A DNA stretch of 64,000 nt from contig CM067067.1 of NCBI GenBank assembly GCA_033980235.1, positions 11,138,901-11,202,900 on the forward strand, in the 5' to 3' direction. This document shows positions 1 through 13,800 of this stretch, piece by piece. The notes under the pieces were generated by a model. The model ran no database searches and was not told where the DNA came from. It saw only the letters and a program-made list of their open reading frames with translations. A program made the translations under genes and the position numbers. Source of the stretch: Diadema setosum. Taxonomy: Eukaryota; Echinodermata; Echinoidea; Diadematoida; Diadematidae. Each line of letters opens with the position of its first letter. Within the stretch, counting starts at the first letter, position 1.

Positions 1-117
1 GCAAGATTTGCAATGGACCGACCGCCCGACCACCCGACCGACCGCCCGACCGCCCGACCGCCCGACTGTCCGCTGATTCCTATATACCCCCTTCAAACTT
101 CGTTTGGCGGGGGTATA
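1..117 (+). mobile_element. Right end of a (CGAC)n-tailed TIR element, truncated by window edge
   Basis: The segment matches the right end of the complete element at 29743-30812: a GCAAGATTTGCAA stretch, then an imperfect CCGACCGCC tandem, then the terminal block ending GTTTGGCGGGGGTAT. Only about 117 bases are inside the window. The Pro/Arg-rich reading frame that crosses it is an artefact of the tandem repeat. Confidence 0.75.
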
Positions 118-204
118 AAAAGGAAATACATCGTTTTTACCGAGAGAGGAAGCGATACGGGTTTGCGAATTATCAAAAACAACAACAACAGCTGTTGTCG
201 GAAA

Positions 205-585
205 ATGGCCGCACAGTACAGCGTGTCGGCGACCAGCAAGTCCGGTTCAAAGATTTTATCTAATATTATTCGGAGAATTGATTTGTCTGTGGCGCTGGGT
301 GATTTAGCCCAGGAATTTGTTCGTTCGTATTCTGACCGGTATGTCCTGACAGCTGTTAAAGTGGGGAAGGCGGAAACAGGTCCGTTCAAAGATGTCCTGC
401 TGTCCGACCAGAGTGCCATTCTGTTGGATATGGGGTACCGGTATATGGTTTGCTACTACAAATATGATGGAGGCGAAGAAGTGCCGGTCGCGCCAGTACA
501 AAACGCTCTATCCGTGTTGATGGCTTCACCAGCGAGATTGGCGAGTTCTGCTCTTCCCAAGCCATTGACTTTGCATTTAAAGTGA
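205..585 (+). CDS. Unrecognised single-exon ORF, 126 aa
   Basis: An ATG in a fair initiation context (GAAAATGGCC) opens a 126-codon frame ending in TGA. An AATAAA lies at 662-667, about 75 bases after the stop. The protein begins MAAQYSVSAT, has mixed composition and no obvious low complexity, and includes a YRYMVCYYKYDGGEE stretch. I recognise no domain, signal peptide or membrane segment. It directly follows the end of a transposable element, so it could be a small gene, a retrocopy, or a coding remnant belonging to a mobile element. It is antisense to the LMBR1-family gene and lies downstream of that gene's last visible exon. It may simply be an open frame in a more GC-rich patch. Confidence 0.35.
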   Translation: MAAQYSVSATSKSGSKILSNIIRRIDLSVALGDLAQEFVRSYSDRYVLTAVKVGKAETGPFKDVLLSDQSAILLDMGYRYMVCYYKYDGGEEVPVAPVQNALSVLMASPARLASSALPKPLTLHLK

Positions 586-791
586 CGTCATATTTCTCCT
601 CAGAGTACTGTGCGCGATATTTGATCCCCTGACCATACTGATATACAAATTGGACTCGTAGAATAAACACGGCTACAAAGTTTCTATGATATTTTATTTC
701 ACTCTATATTTCTCCATGTGAATACAGTAAAACCTTGTTGTAACAAAAACTCTGAAATAACAAATGCCTGTCACAACATTGGGTGGAGTTC

Positions 792-968
792 TTGAAGGTG
801 CTTTCATTTTAGACCATGGTTCAGCCATGGAGTGGCTTAAGTTGGAGGCGAGTTCATTGGACCACTTTGAAAATACGCGCTTGATTTAGCGCATATTTCA
901 AAAGTGGTCCAATGAACGCATCTCAAATTTAAACCACCCCATGGCTTAAACCAAAACCACCTTTGTGA
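792..968. mobile_element. Foldback MITE with CCATGG-containing arms
   Basis: The outer arms are diverged (AAGGTGCTTTCATTTTAGACC against a right side reading AAACCAAAACCACCTT). An inner stem is better preserved: GTTCATTGGACCACTTTGAA pairs with TTCAAAAGTGGTCCAATGAAC. The outer arms resemble those of the element at 24046-24373, so both may belong to one family. Confidence 0.6.
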
Positions 969-1350
969 ATTTCACCCCCCTCCCCACCCCCCTATTTTGG
1001 GTGGACGCCTATACTTGTTCCCTATTTTCAAAAGACCCCCCCTCCCCCCCCCCCCCCCCCCCATCTAGGGAAAACATTCAGAAAATGACCCCCTACCTAC
1101 AGAAACTGACAAAATAACCCCCCCCCCCTTTTCATAAATTTCTAGGGAAAATCTTCTGGAGATCAGTCCAATTTTTTTTTTTTTTTTTTTTTTTTGGGGG
1201 GGGGGGGGCTCTGACCCCCTATCTACGGAAGAGTTTTCAACAGACCCCCCCTCCCCCCATCTACAAAAGAATTTTCAATGGACACCCCATCTACGGAAAA
1301 GACTAAAAAACACACCCCCCCCCCCTTTCACAAATTTCTAGGGACAAATC
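965..1350. repeat. C-rich degenerate minisatellite with poly-C and poly-T tracts
   Basis: Copies of a unit like CCCCCTATCTACGGAAAA / TTTTCAACAGACCCCC recur with long C runs (near 1038-1062) and a T24-G11 tract near 1172-1208. No gene is supported. Confidence 0.7.
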
Positions 1351-1686
1351 TTCCTATTTGAAAATCTCATGTTACGCCAATACAACATTTTTTTTTTTTG
1401 CCGAATTCATGAACTAGCGCAAGATTTCTTGGGATTAGCATCGCGATGCTTATCGCGCTAATTTTCTGGTTTTTTCTGTCCACACGTGCAAAAAACTCGA
1501 GATACCAATCGCGATGCAAATCTCGAGATTTGTATCCCGCTAATTGGTGTACATGTGAACCCCCTTTAAATCTAGCAGCATGCACAGCGTACACTTTTGA
1601 TAAAGTTGTTTTCCTGCAGTGTCATAAGTCGGGCATGGCCGGACATTTCACTGTAAGGATGACAGTGATAGTATGCAGTGTCTTAC

Positions 1687-1844
1687 CGAGCACCTTGGAT
1701 AGGACTGGAAGGGCGGAGCTGAGGATGAGCACTACCAGACAATTACCGATGACTTTGGTCATGGGGGTGTCCATTCGCTTGGGGATGAGGTGTCTGAAGA
1801 TGGGTAGGCTGTAGAGACCAACGATGGAGGCAAGCATCAGGTAA
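1687..1844 (-). CDS. LMBR1: LMBR1-family exon 10 (last exon inside the window)
   Basis: Residues 364-416 plus one base. Encodes YLMLASIVGLYSLPIFRHLI, a KRMDTPMTK loop and the helix VIGNCLVVLILSSALPVLSK. The acceptor is CCCTATAG|TTACCTG and the donor GTGCTCG|GTAAGA, phase 1. The next family block (FDLLGDFGRFxWLGN) is not found to the left, so the 3' exon(s) are outside the window. Confidence 0.92.
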
Positions 1845-4800
1845 CTATAGGGGGAGGTCATGGGTCAAGGAAAATGAAAGAAAAGCACTTTTTAGGACCA
1901 TTTTCCCTGGGACGATCAGTAGAGGTGTGGTGTTGTAGCCTGGTAGACTGCCAACTGAATTTTCATGGGAAAGCTAGGGGTTTAAAGCTGTGTTGCAGTG
2001 CTTGTATCCTGAAGTAAGACATGTCATTCACAGTGCTCCTTTCTACAAAAGTAATCCCAACAGGAAGCTGGCCGTGATTGCAGATAGAGTCACCATAGGT
2101 GCTCCTGCAAGAGCCAACTAGACTATTCAAACTATTCACGGAGTGGAGTAAATGCAACATGGGGGGGGGGGGGGGGAATTTGATTCCACTGACAACAGGA
2201 CAACCTCTAATATATTGCACAGTGTCTTGGGAACCAAAACATGATGGACGGGGGCAATAAAAATGTACATACATGTATCTTAATTTTTACAGTTTTCTTC
2301 AATTTGCTACAGCGCATTCTGAATCAATTCATGAATAAGAAGTGCAAGTATGACATACTTTTTTCTTTTTCTCTGGTGATAATGAAGCCTATTTGATCAC
2401 GAGTTATATAATTTTTTGACACAGGATTCTTTGACAACTAATCCTACTTTTGTACACAGACCAGATATCATTTCAGGGCTCAACATTTGTGGCGGCCCAG
2501 GCCCTAGGCCACCAAAAATTTATGTCAGCCCACTAGACCTCTAAAAAGGCTATCTTTTGGTGATCTGATCGGGTAGCTAATATTCAAAATATATTTTCAT
2601 ATTTCTTTTCATTTCGGACTGCCAAATTTCTTTTTCGGGCTACAACAGTTTAAAATTCAAAGATTTGAGAGGCCAGAACATGCCACCAGCAAAACCAAGG
2701 TAAAGGTACTGTTTTTCATTGGGAGCAGTGATTTAAAAAAGAAATTGAGTTAATACATTTGATGCATATGTGTAGGTCAGTTGTATCACAAAACATCCTA
2801 CTATGTAAAAATTTTGCAATAAAGCCTAAATTATAAGGAGATATAACTATTTTTCTTGATAAACCACAACTGTAGACGGTTTATTCTAGAAACTATTTTA
2901 TCATAACTATTGTTCACATTTTGTATATTTAACAATACTTTCTACTTAAAGGGAATCCTAACCCGAAGAGAAATGTAGATTGAGTGCAAGCAGCAAACAT
3001 TAGTAGAATATATCAGTGAAAGTTTGAAGAAAATCAGACAATCGATGAAGAAGTTATGAATTTTTAAAGTTTTGGTGTTGGAACAGCTGGATGAGGAGAC
3101 TACTAGAGGTTACAGAGTCATGTGTGGACAACAATATAAAAAGAAAATATAAAGGGAATTCTACAAAAATTCATTTTCATGAAAATTACACATTCCATCA
3201 ACTTGATACTCACGTATGTTAAGGGTAGCAATTATTCCCCCTACTTTCTGAAAGCAGTTAGTCAAGTGCTCTTTCATTATGCTAGGAAATTTAATTTTTG
3301 TGGAATTTTCTTTATATTTTCTTTATATTGTTGTCAATACATATGTCATAACCTCTAGTAGTCTCCTCATCAAGTGGTTCCAACACCAAAATTTTAAAAA
3401 TTCATAACTTCTGCAACGATTGTCCGATTTTCCTCAAACTTTCACTGCTGTGTTCTACTAATGTTGCTGCTTTCACTCAATCTACATTGCTCTTTGGCTT
3501 TGGGTTTCCTTTAACATTGATTATACTGATTAACAATTTACATTGGTTGTTTCTATCCCTAACTCACATTTTAGAACTATTTTGAACAATATAGCTGGGT
3601 TTTTGTTTCATCTGCAAATAGCACATAATGCCTTTAAAGGACAAGTTCACCTTCATTAACATAAGGAATGAGAGAATGTAGCAATATTAGTAGAAAGCAT
3701 CATTGAAAGTTTGAGGAAAATCAGACAATCCGTTCAAAAGTTATGAATTTTTGAAGTTTTTGTGCAGTCACCGCTGGATGAGAAGACTAATGCAGTGTAT
3801 GATGTCACATACGTACAACAATATAAGGAAAATATAAAGAGAATTTCACAAAATTTCATCTTTTGAAAAAAGTACACATTCCCTTGACTCGTTACTGACA
3901 TATGTTATGGGTAATATTATTCCCACTGTCTTTAGAATGAGGCAAGTCAAGTGCTCTTTTATTATGCGAAAAAAGTGAAAGTATGTTGAATTTTCTTTAC
4001 ATTTTCTTTATACTGTTGTACTCATATGACATCAAGAGCCTTAGTAGTCTCCTCATCCAGCGGTTCCAACACAAAAATTTTAAAAATTCATAACTTTTGC
4101 ATCGATTGTCCAATTTTCCTCAAACTTTCACTGATGTGTTCTACTAATATTGCTGCATTCTCTCAACCCTTATGTTTATGAAGGTGAACTTGTCCTTTAA
4201 GTGTCGAACTGTGCATTATGATGCAACACCAGTATATTTGGAGCAATGCTCAAAAAGCACCGATGTCTCTTTCCAAACCAGTAAAAGGATACAAGATGAG
4301 ACAGACTTCCAGCAATGCTCCAAAAGCACCAAACTTGGAGAGGGACACTTTTCCAAGACCAGCTTCCTGTAATTTGAAAAATATGGGGAATGAGCCATTC
4401 ACAGTGGGAACAGGTGACACACAGGCAAGATCCTCGGGTAAGATGACAATGTTTTGGGCTTGTGCCTAAATACTATCATCTACATTTCATTTAAGGCAAA
4501 ATATAAATGTGCTGAAGTGGCAAACCTGTTATCATTTCTAAAGATCATAAAAGAAGGAGCAGTACTGTTGATAGAAGAAATGTACAATACATGATGGCAT
4601 ATCACACACTCACATGTTGAGAAATTCATAAAAATTTTAACTTCTTACAATCCATCCACTACTAAAACATGCTGCACACTCAATTCCATCTAATTTTCCT
4701 TTGTTCTTGGATAATTATGGTATTAAGACATTGCATGAGCATTCTTCATACTCAGACAAGTCTATTCCAGGAAAATTAAATGCAGTATCTGTATTACAAC

Positions 4801-7800
4801 TACAGCAACTCCCAAAAACCATCTTTTAAAGATCTCACACAATGAAAAAAACTAGATATATCGCTACGGCGACTGATATGCCTCCGCCATAATGCATGGT
4901 TGTCTTAATAGGTCTATAGTACAATGTCTTGACAATGTGTGATGACAGTTTCACACAAGTGGCAAAATATTAAAATGACAGGTTTGACACAAATAGGCTG
5001 AATGTTCACTTTCCTAGAACTAGGTTCAATTGGATGAATGATTAACATGTCAGAGTGCAGGTATTTGGGGAACTGATGATTTTTACTTGACTTTTGACCC
5101 TTTTATAAGTTTATGCATTGAGTAATTTTCAAAGTATTGAGAAAAAGCATAATTTCAGTATCAAATGAGAAAATAGCATTATCTAAACCTGGCCTTTGAC
5201 CTTTGACCTCACAGTTCCAAAGAGAATCACTGTTAGGTTGAACATGCATAAATATGTAAGTTTCATGATGACACCTTGAGTTACTTTCGAGATATGGAGG
5301 AAAAAGTGCAATTTAGCACTTTCACTTGACCTTTTACCTTTTGACCTTTGACCTTTTGGCAAGAAATTTCCCCAGAAATATATATTGGGTAATACATGCC
5401 ATACATCAAGTTTAAAAAAAACAAAACCTTCAGGCATATTGCATTTTAAGGAAAGTACTGATATTTTGAGGAGTTGACCTTGACCTTTGACCCCCCTGAC
5501 CTTTGACCCATGACTCCCAACTTCCCTAGATAATCATTGCCCATCGGTACAAGCATATATACTAAGTTCCATGAAGATACCTTGAACCATTTGCGAGATA
5601 TGGAGAAAAACATGAAATTTCACATTTTTTTTCACAAAATAACCTGTGACCTTTGACCTTTGACCCAGTGACCCTAAAATCCACACAAAGTATTATCCCC
5701 CAAGGATATACCCTCATACCAAGTTTGATGTAAAACCACCGCACGGTTCTTGAGATATCGACAAAAACAAAACGGGACGGACGGACGTACGGACGGACGT
5801 ACGGACGGACGGACGGACGGACGGACGGACGGACGGACGACCCGAAAACATAATGCCTCCGGCCACTTCGTTGCGGAGGCATAAAAATAATATTCATATA
5901 CTAAATGGTATATTGTACTTTAAATGGTATATATTTACTCATGGCACACATATGTATTGGACTAAGAGCATCAACAGCTATCATTCTTTTGAACAGAGAT
6001 CTCAGATATATAACCACCATTAAATCATCCTGGTAACATCAGCAGGTCTGCCAAAATTCCCACATCCAAATCAGGGAGATTCCACACAGCAATCAGGGAG
6101 ATATCTGTGTGTTCCATGCATTTCAATGGGTGAAAATAGTTCCCAAATCAGGGAGATTTTAATATTCTCTTATTGAGACATGACCTGATTTCTACATTTT
6201 CAGGGAGACTCCTGCAGACTCAGGAAGACTTGGCAGCTCTGTGTCAGACATTCTAGAATGCTTTAAAACAGAGAGGAAAACATGGTTGATACGAGTAACC
6301 TTGAGAAACAGGTGTCAAGAAGAGTGCGAGGAGCTCATATTTAAGAATCCAAAGTGAGTGATGTTTGTATCTGTGAATACAGGTTTATTATTTTGATTTG
6401 GTTTGATAACACATGGCTACAGCCACTGCACGGTGGGGCAGACACTTTATAAAAAGATGAACGAGGGAAGACCGGTCTAACCTTGATGTTGACAGGCAGG
6501 GCACCGATGCCAAAGAGGAGTCTAAAGATGTTCCATCCCACCACGCAGAGGGAGAGTACAGTCAGCAGGAAGAGGAGGATCCAGACCAGCGGGTAGCCCA
6601 AGTTGCGCTGGAACGACGATGCCTTCCGCCTCCGATCCAGGACCCGGCGGTCCCGCGACACCTCTCTGAGACGCAGGTGGAGATCTGACAGATGGCCGTT
6701 CCCATTGACCAGATCTGCTCGCTTGCCTGTTGGGGGCGGGGGAGGGGGCAGAAGAAGCTGTTGTCACATGAGTGGAATCTATTCAGGTGTCATTGTCTTA
6801 TTCATCATCTTTGCCAGGAGTTTGCTACACTCTGTTCCAGTTCCACTAAAAATCTATGAGGACCTCCTTGGCATGTAAGCAAGCTTGCATTGTCATATTA
6901 ACATCATTTTCAACAGGCAGAATTTTAGCATGCTAGTGACAATGCTTCATCGCTGTCATTCACATGTAGTACACAGAGGTAACTGCTTCCTCTCACGATT
7001 TTTTTTTTTTTTTTTACATACACTGGATTTCTTCTGAAAATGGCATCATATGATGATAAAGCGTTTCATATTACAGTTCCACCCTACCAATACCTTCAGC
7101 AGTGCCATATCAAAGCGGTGTATTTACATCTCAATTTTCCTGACTGTTTCTCTTTTTCTGCTCGCCAAAATTAGGGCATCTTTCATGCTGCTCAAGATTG
7201 ACAGGTCTACAATGAACCAAGACGGGTTAAATTTTTACATTTAATAAGATGTAAAGTTTGCTTTCACACGAATCATATTAGTGGGTTGAGAAATGCAAGT
7301 AAACAATTTTTAATTGCCAAGAACTAATTTTTCAAGTAGATATCCTGACACAACTTTGGCATGAAATTTTGCGTATTGTCTCTCATGCACAAATCAACAA
7401 GGCTATCTTCTGCACAGATTAAAAGAGGGCCCATCAAATCATATCAAATCATATCAAGGCAGACAGGTACCCAGATTGATTTTCAAGGTCTAAAGTAGCA
7501 ATGACAAGCACACAAGTCTACCATTCCTACTAGTCAAAGGCTGGTCCTTCAATGTTGAAGCCTTTTAATGCATCATCCAAATATGAGTATGCAGTTTGAA
7601 TAAAATAATCTCATTCGCATTTTCATCAAAGATGACAGCTCCGAGGCGTGATGACTTCCCAACAACAAAACAAACCTGTACAGTGCAATTAGAATGTTAT
7701 TTCCTTTCCCAAACATTCACAGAACAACTGGAGTAGACTTTCCCTATAATCTTTTCATCATGATATGATATAATGACAAATGAGAAACAAATGACTCAAT

Positions 7801-10800
7801 TAAGATCAATTCTTGTGGAAGATGCAGTGAAAACTGTGCTAATGTCATATCATGCCCTAAGAGCTTGACTAAAGCTTTAATCACACAGCCTCTCTGGTGT
7901 AAACAGAGCAGAGTTCATTGCCAGGTTTCAGTGAACGTCAGGAAACAGGAAGTAGCAGTTTGACAGGATAGATTGTGCATCAATGGGATGTATCATGTGA
8001 TTAAGTGCCAGAAAGTTTTTTTTTTTTTTTATATATAGGTGAACACACTATGGAACATCAACCACAGACATACATTATCATCATCTCCTCTTGTTTTATT
8101 CCTGTTTATATCACATGTTTGGAGTGATTTGTTGGTTTGGTTTTCTTTTTTGTTGTTGTTTTTTGCTCTTACTGCCGTAATGGTTTATGCCTACATACAA
8201 CAGTTTCTACTAGTATACCAAATTGTGTTCCATTTATGCTTTTATTTTAACCTTGCTGAAGGTGACCTCCATCAAAATAACTTGTGACCCACTCTGTGGT
8301 TAACATTCCATAAGTCATACTACTTGCACCATACACCGGGCAAAGCAAGAGATTTAGATGGTGCCTGCCCAAACCCCTGTTACCACATCCCCCCCCCCCC
8401 TGCATAAAAACACACATGCAGGGCATTCTGATGCAAAAAATTTATACTAGAACGGTATAGCTTTACCAAAACGGTATACAGTGTAGCTATATGATGAATT
8501 TATAGGTCTGAACGCTGACTAACAAAACGACGTATAATGAAACAACATATAGCGAAACGACGGTCAGAGCATCATTTCGAACTAGAACTCAATAACGAAT
8601 CAGCATTCTGTGTGCCTCTGAATGTATGGCGACCACAGAACGGTATAACTGGGTGGGGCTTGATGGGAGCGCGCACGAAAGGTGACCCCACAGCTGTCAC
8701 TCATGACTATAACAGCATGTGCAGTGGGGGAAACTGCACATCTATACGTTTCCCAGAACGGTCGAAATTATTGTCTGAATGGTCTGTCGGCTATACAATG
8801 ATTCTTTATACGTCGTTTCGTTTATCGAGTTTTGGTATGAAGTGGCATGCGTCTGAATAGGGGGATATACTTGTTGCGGTGACACAGAGTTTAAATATTA
8901 TGGTATCGATGACTTGAAGTTTTGCCATACCTGGAAAATCTGTAGAAAATTTGCTTTTCATTAACTTGTGAAATTGCTAAACTTGTCTCATATCTAATAA
9001 GATACTATTAAAAAGGACATTTTTATCTCAAAAGAAAAGCAAGACAACCGAGGGTCTCATGCTCAACTGAGTATTGCAAGGGGGGAGGGAGGGCATGGTG
9101 CCCAATTGAACAACGTAAGATCCTACCACCTTAGGGAAGCTACGATGTTATCTCCCTAGTTTAGTAAAAATCTACAATGGAGATTTCAAAGAAGAAGCTG
9201 AAAATGTGAAAATTTGACCCAAACTTGGCCCCCACGGGTGAATTCTAGATCATGAATGTACTTGAAATGGCAGTCACCAATGGAATTGCTCATGGCACCA
9301 ACGAAGGTCCTGCACTCTAGTTTCCATGTAAGAAGACATCTAAAACTTCCTTAATTTGGGGACTCTGGGGCTCCCTGGGGGACCCAGTTGGGGCATGGTG
9401 CCCATTTGAACAAACTGAGATCCCATAACCCTAGGGATGCTGCCTGCCATATTTGGTGAGAAACTTCTACCACAATTCAAAGTGAACTTGAGCATCCAGA
9501 CACTGGCAACAATGCCTTGGTCTTTGCCCCTTTCTCACTGTTTGCACACCTTTAGATAAGGTTTGTTTTATGCAAGGTGCTACAAGCCATTACGTGCAGC
9601 TGTGACAGACACACACGTATCGGCTGGAGGTGTTGGCCTTGTCATTTCAGGTCATCTTCAGACCACCCTTTCTCTCCCAGGCCGAGATTTGATACCCCAG
9701 TGTGAACCACAATCAAAGCTTAGTGGTTTCTATAAAGGGTATATATGATTTCTTTAAAGGCATCCAGAATAAACTCTAAATCTCACATTGCGTTGTATCA
9801 TGAATTAACGAAAATATGCGAGTGAATGCCTAGAAATGATTCTTTGGTGGGAAAGTTTCTTTTTTTCTCTAAATATATGTTTGCAGAAAACAAATTCCTT
9901 GTAGGGTAAGACAGTGATGTTTACAATAGTTGATGCACAGCATTTCAATTTCAGAGAAGTACTGGCATTCTCCAAAAACAACAAAAACAACAAAAACAAC
10001 AAGAACAACAAACTCACAGAACAATAATGGATACAATTAAGAATTTGCATTATTTGAAAAGTAATGCATGTGTAAAATAGTTATTTGTTTGTCTTGTGTG
10101 TGTTGATGAGATCTGGGATGTCAGAAAAGATGGATTGACAGAGAGAGACAATCGAAAATCCTATCTTCAGCACACTGTGTGGGCAAAGGTGTAAAACTAA
10201 CAGCTCTGCCAACACACAAGAGCCGGTGATCACTCTTTTACACTTGCCAAAAGGAGGCTCTCAACACGACACGCTATCAATTTTGAGAGGAGTCATAGGT
10301 ATCAAATTGCTGATATTCTACCATCAATCACCTATTAACATTGTGTGTGTGTGTGCATAAGGAGGCACAAAGGTCTCTTAATAAATGCAATCCCATTGAC
10401 CGAGTTTCATTACCACAAAGATTATCTCTTTGCAAAAAGCTGTTTTAGCTTGTCCGAAACCTGTACTTTTCTCCCTCAAACCAGCTTTGCTCCAAGACTT
10501 GACTTCCTTGAGTGTTAATCTAATCTGTTGAGTCTTATTGGCAAATAATTTTACCATCTCTTCCAATTTTCCCTTGAACACATTTTTGTTTTCTGTTTTG
10601 CTTTGCTTCTTGTCTTGGCAGTAGCTTTAGAGCCTTCATAAGCCTGAAGGAAATAAGTACAACAGTGGTCACAGAGGTAATGAAAATATGGTCAGCAAGT
10701 TTCCCCATTTGGACAAGACCTTTCGCATAAATGGTGACATCTACACCTATGCACTGAGCTGTCAGCACCGTTTTCGAAATGGATGCTTCTGAATGACCTC

Positions 10801-13800
10801 CAATCTTAAGTTATCAATGACAAAAAATAAAGATCTGTTCGGACACAAACAAGCTAGTCCAATTAGAAACATACTAAAGTAAATCAGAAAAATACAACAA
10901 AAATACTTACAGAAGGCATCTTATTCCTCTTTGTCTATTTTGCTGTTTATATACAACAATCATGTATCACTTGTGTTCCATCACATACTCACCATCTAAT
11001 TTCCTGATAATATCTTCCTCCTCAAACTTGGCTGTGTGAAATTCCTCATCAATGTTCTCCATGAACTGTGGTTTGACCACAAGCTTTCCGATGACAGAAA
11101 ACAACCTGCCAAAGCCCACAGGGGTTGAAACTGAGAAAGAGAGTGGAGTGCAAAGTTTAAAAACTGTTCAACTGCTTGAGCAAAATGGCCTTGAAAGCGT
11201 GCTACTATGCATAAGTTGGGATTGTGCATTTTTTTTTTGGAAATTCAAGTTTGAACTTGTGTGCCTAGTTGTTTCATCACAAAGGCTTCAAGATCAGTCA
11301 TCAAGACACATTCCTGCAAATCATGTACAAAGTCAGCCACAAGAAATGCCTTCTATAAGAATGGAATAATTTACAAATTGGGGGTCTAAATGCATTCTCC
11401 TCAACATGTTTGCTCATTCATATCATATGATATCCATCTATAAGTAAAACTTCAAAGAACAGTATCAAAACAGAATGGAAATTTTCCCTTTTATTGAGTT
11501 CATCATGACACAGAATAATTGATGAAAATAATGCCTGTCAAATTGAATCTTCTACTTCAATTGGCACTAGCCTAACACTGAATACACCTTGCATTGGTGC
11601 AAAGATTTTACTCTGATGAAATGCAATGCCTAGCGCAGAGCAGAGCGACATCATAATGCTGATTTGTTCTATCTTCTTTTTTTCCCCAGCTTTTAATATA
11701 CTTACTGAGTAACATCAGCACACCCAAGAACGCCATGCAGGAATACAGGTAGGGCAGGTATGAAGTCCATACTCCTGTTGGAATTAATAGAGTGAAAAAC
11801 AGAAAGAAAGAAAATTGACAGAATGAAAAATGAGAGAGTGAGAGAGAGGGTAAAATAAGAAAAACAAGAAATAAAAACAACTCAAATTGTCACTGACTTA
11901 TCTGCACTGACAGCATATAGATCCATTCACAGCAGATAGTGTTTTCAAAAAGGTGTGAATACACTATTAATACCCAAACTCCGCACACTAACCAAGCCTT
12001 CTTTGCAAGGTAACATTGTGGCAGAATTTCTGTATGATATTGTGCTTTGTGATACAATTGAATGATACATACACATCAAATATGGTAATTTGAACATGTT
12101 GAATCACTGCTCACAATTTCAAGTTACTAATACTTTTAATAACCACACACACAAGTAGTATCTAAACCTGACACATTAACCTAGTCTTCTATACAAGGTA
12201 TAATTCTGACTCTTTGTTGGTTTGTTTGTTTCTTGTTCATTTGTGTTCTTTTGTTTGGCACTTTCCCTAAAGATGCGGGACTGTCAGGAAAGATACCAAA
12301 TTTGATCACTGTTGATGCATGTCTGTGAACAAAATGTATGTCGTCCTTTCATTTATACTTCATTCCACACATTCTTATTCAGATTAAAAAAAACACTGAT
12401 CGTAAACGATGTTGTCATCGAAATAATTCTGACAGCAGTACTATCCACACTGTCTTTTTACCTTTGCATCATAACAGACATTGAATCTGATCTACATGTA
12501 TGTTGACAAATGTCTGCTCTCAAAGATAAACAAGCTGTTGTTACAGTTCGAATCGGAAATTCAATCCTGACAGTAGATATCTTTCAATGTGCTGGCACCC
12601 ATGCCCAGAAGCCCCTGCCTTACCTTCCCTAATCTCCTCCCACTTCACTCACCCAACATGGGTATAATGAATTCACATCTAATTGAGCGAGAGATACAAG
12701 TTCATCACTGTTGAGATTTTTTAAGACATTGGTTATGGTTAAGAAGTGTAATATATCTGAATACTTACTATAATCTCTTGTAAGCCGACAATATTAGTTC
12801 TTATCCATGTCATTGATAGTAGCTATTTCTTGTTCTACCTCCTTCCCTTCCACTTTCTCTTCTATCAGTGAAACACTATCATTACTATTACAATCATTAT
12901 CAATTCTATTATCATATTCAATTTATTATCATTATCATACTTGATGTCATCATTATTACTATCACTAATATAAATGCTACTACCACTACCTGGTCTGCTA
13001 CAATCACTACTATTACAAACTGTACTGTTACCATGAGTAATAATAGATGCAGTGGTACTATCACCATCACTCCATCATTTCTACCATGATATGAAGTCCA
13101 ATCCATGAATTTGGATGATGTCCTGACGCTAAATGACACATATCAATGAGGAACCACACGCACAAATCTCATGAGACTGTTTGCTGCCTTAGTTCTTCTC
13201 TGCGGGGAATTGTATATTTGTACACCAACCGCTTTAACAACACAGTCAAGTGCAAAAGTCAACACCACTGGGCCAAATGATCCCCATGGCTTATGGAGTA
13301 CATGCCATGCTAAATGAAATAAAACTATACACTGCCAAACCTCAAAAGCACTTTAGCTTCAAGGACACCCTTATATACAGTCAGAGTCTGGAGCATTTTT
13401 CTGTGTGCTGGATTTGATTATTTCTAACTAACCACAAGCGTGCGCCTTGCACCTTGTGCCTAGCAAGCAGCATAAGAATGTGTTTTTTTTTTTAGATAAT
13501 GAAGGTGACAACATGAAAGGATCTCATGTCATAATCCATTTCCCCAAGGTTTATCAGTGTATGATCTTGACAAGCAATGGAAAGCTGAGGGGACCATTTC
13601 ATGGGAACATTTGCAATCATTTATAAGATGAAATACAATTGTAATTATAGTAACCACAGCAATGACTCAAACATTCCTTTTAAGTCCAGTGACTGCAGTT
13701 TAATATTTTCAACTTAGAATATTAAATTGCAAACCTCCTGATGGCACGGACCTCTGGAGTCCCATTCCAAACCTTCAATGACATTGTGTCAAGACATCAA

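Larger units (their letters stand above)
586..1686. other. Non-coding stretch: MITE and C-rich minisatellite
   Basis: This holds a foldback element (792-968), a degenerate C-rich minisatellite (965-1350) and a short AT/CG mixture. The inverted motif GCGATGC...TCGCGAT near 1440-1550 suggests another small foldback. The missing C-terminal exon of the LMBR1-family gene was searched for here on the minus strand by eye and not found. Confidence 0.5.
1845..4292. other. Intron 9 of the LMBR1-family gene
   Basis: Contains a G16 run near 2161, two long-TIR elements (2946-3514 and 3634-4200) and otherwise AT-rich sequence with no supported gene. Confidence 0.7.

Noticed and set aside
13..204. Open frame upstream of the 126-aa ORF (Pro/Arg/Asp-rich)
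   Set aside because: It reads the CCGACCGCC tandem and terminal repeat of a mobile element; the composition is purely repeat-driven.
6522..6767. Second open frame on the minus strand over exon 8
   Set aside because: It is a shifted frame of the true exon; only the frame with RRRKASSFQRNLGYP continues in phase with exons 7 and 9.
8537..8860. 107-codon open frame in intron 7
   Set aside because: No domain, no start/stop context, and it overlaps a patch of repeated AACGACG/ACGGTATA motifs that looks like an old mobile element.
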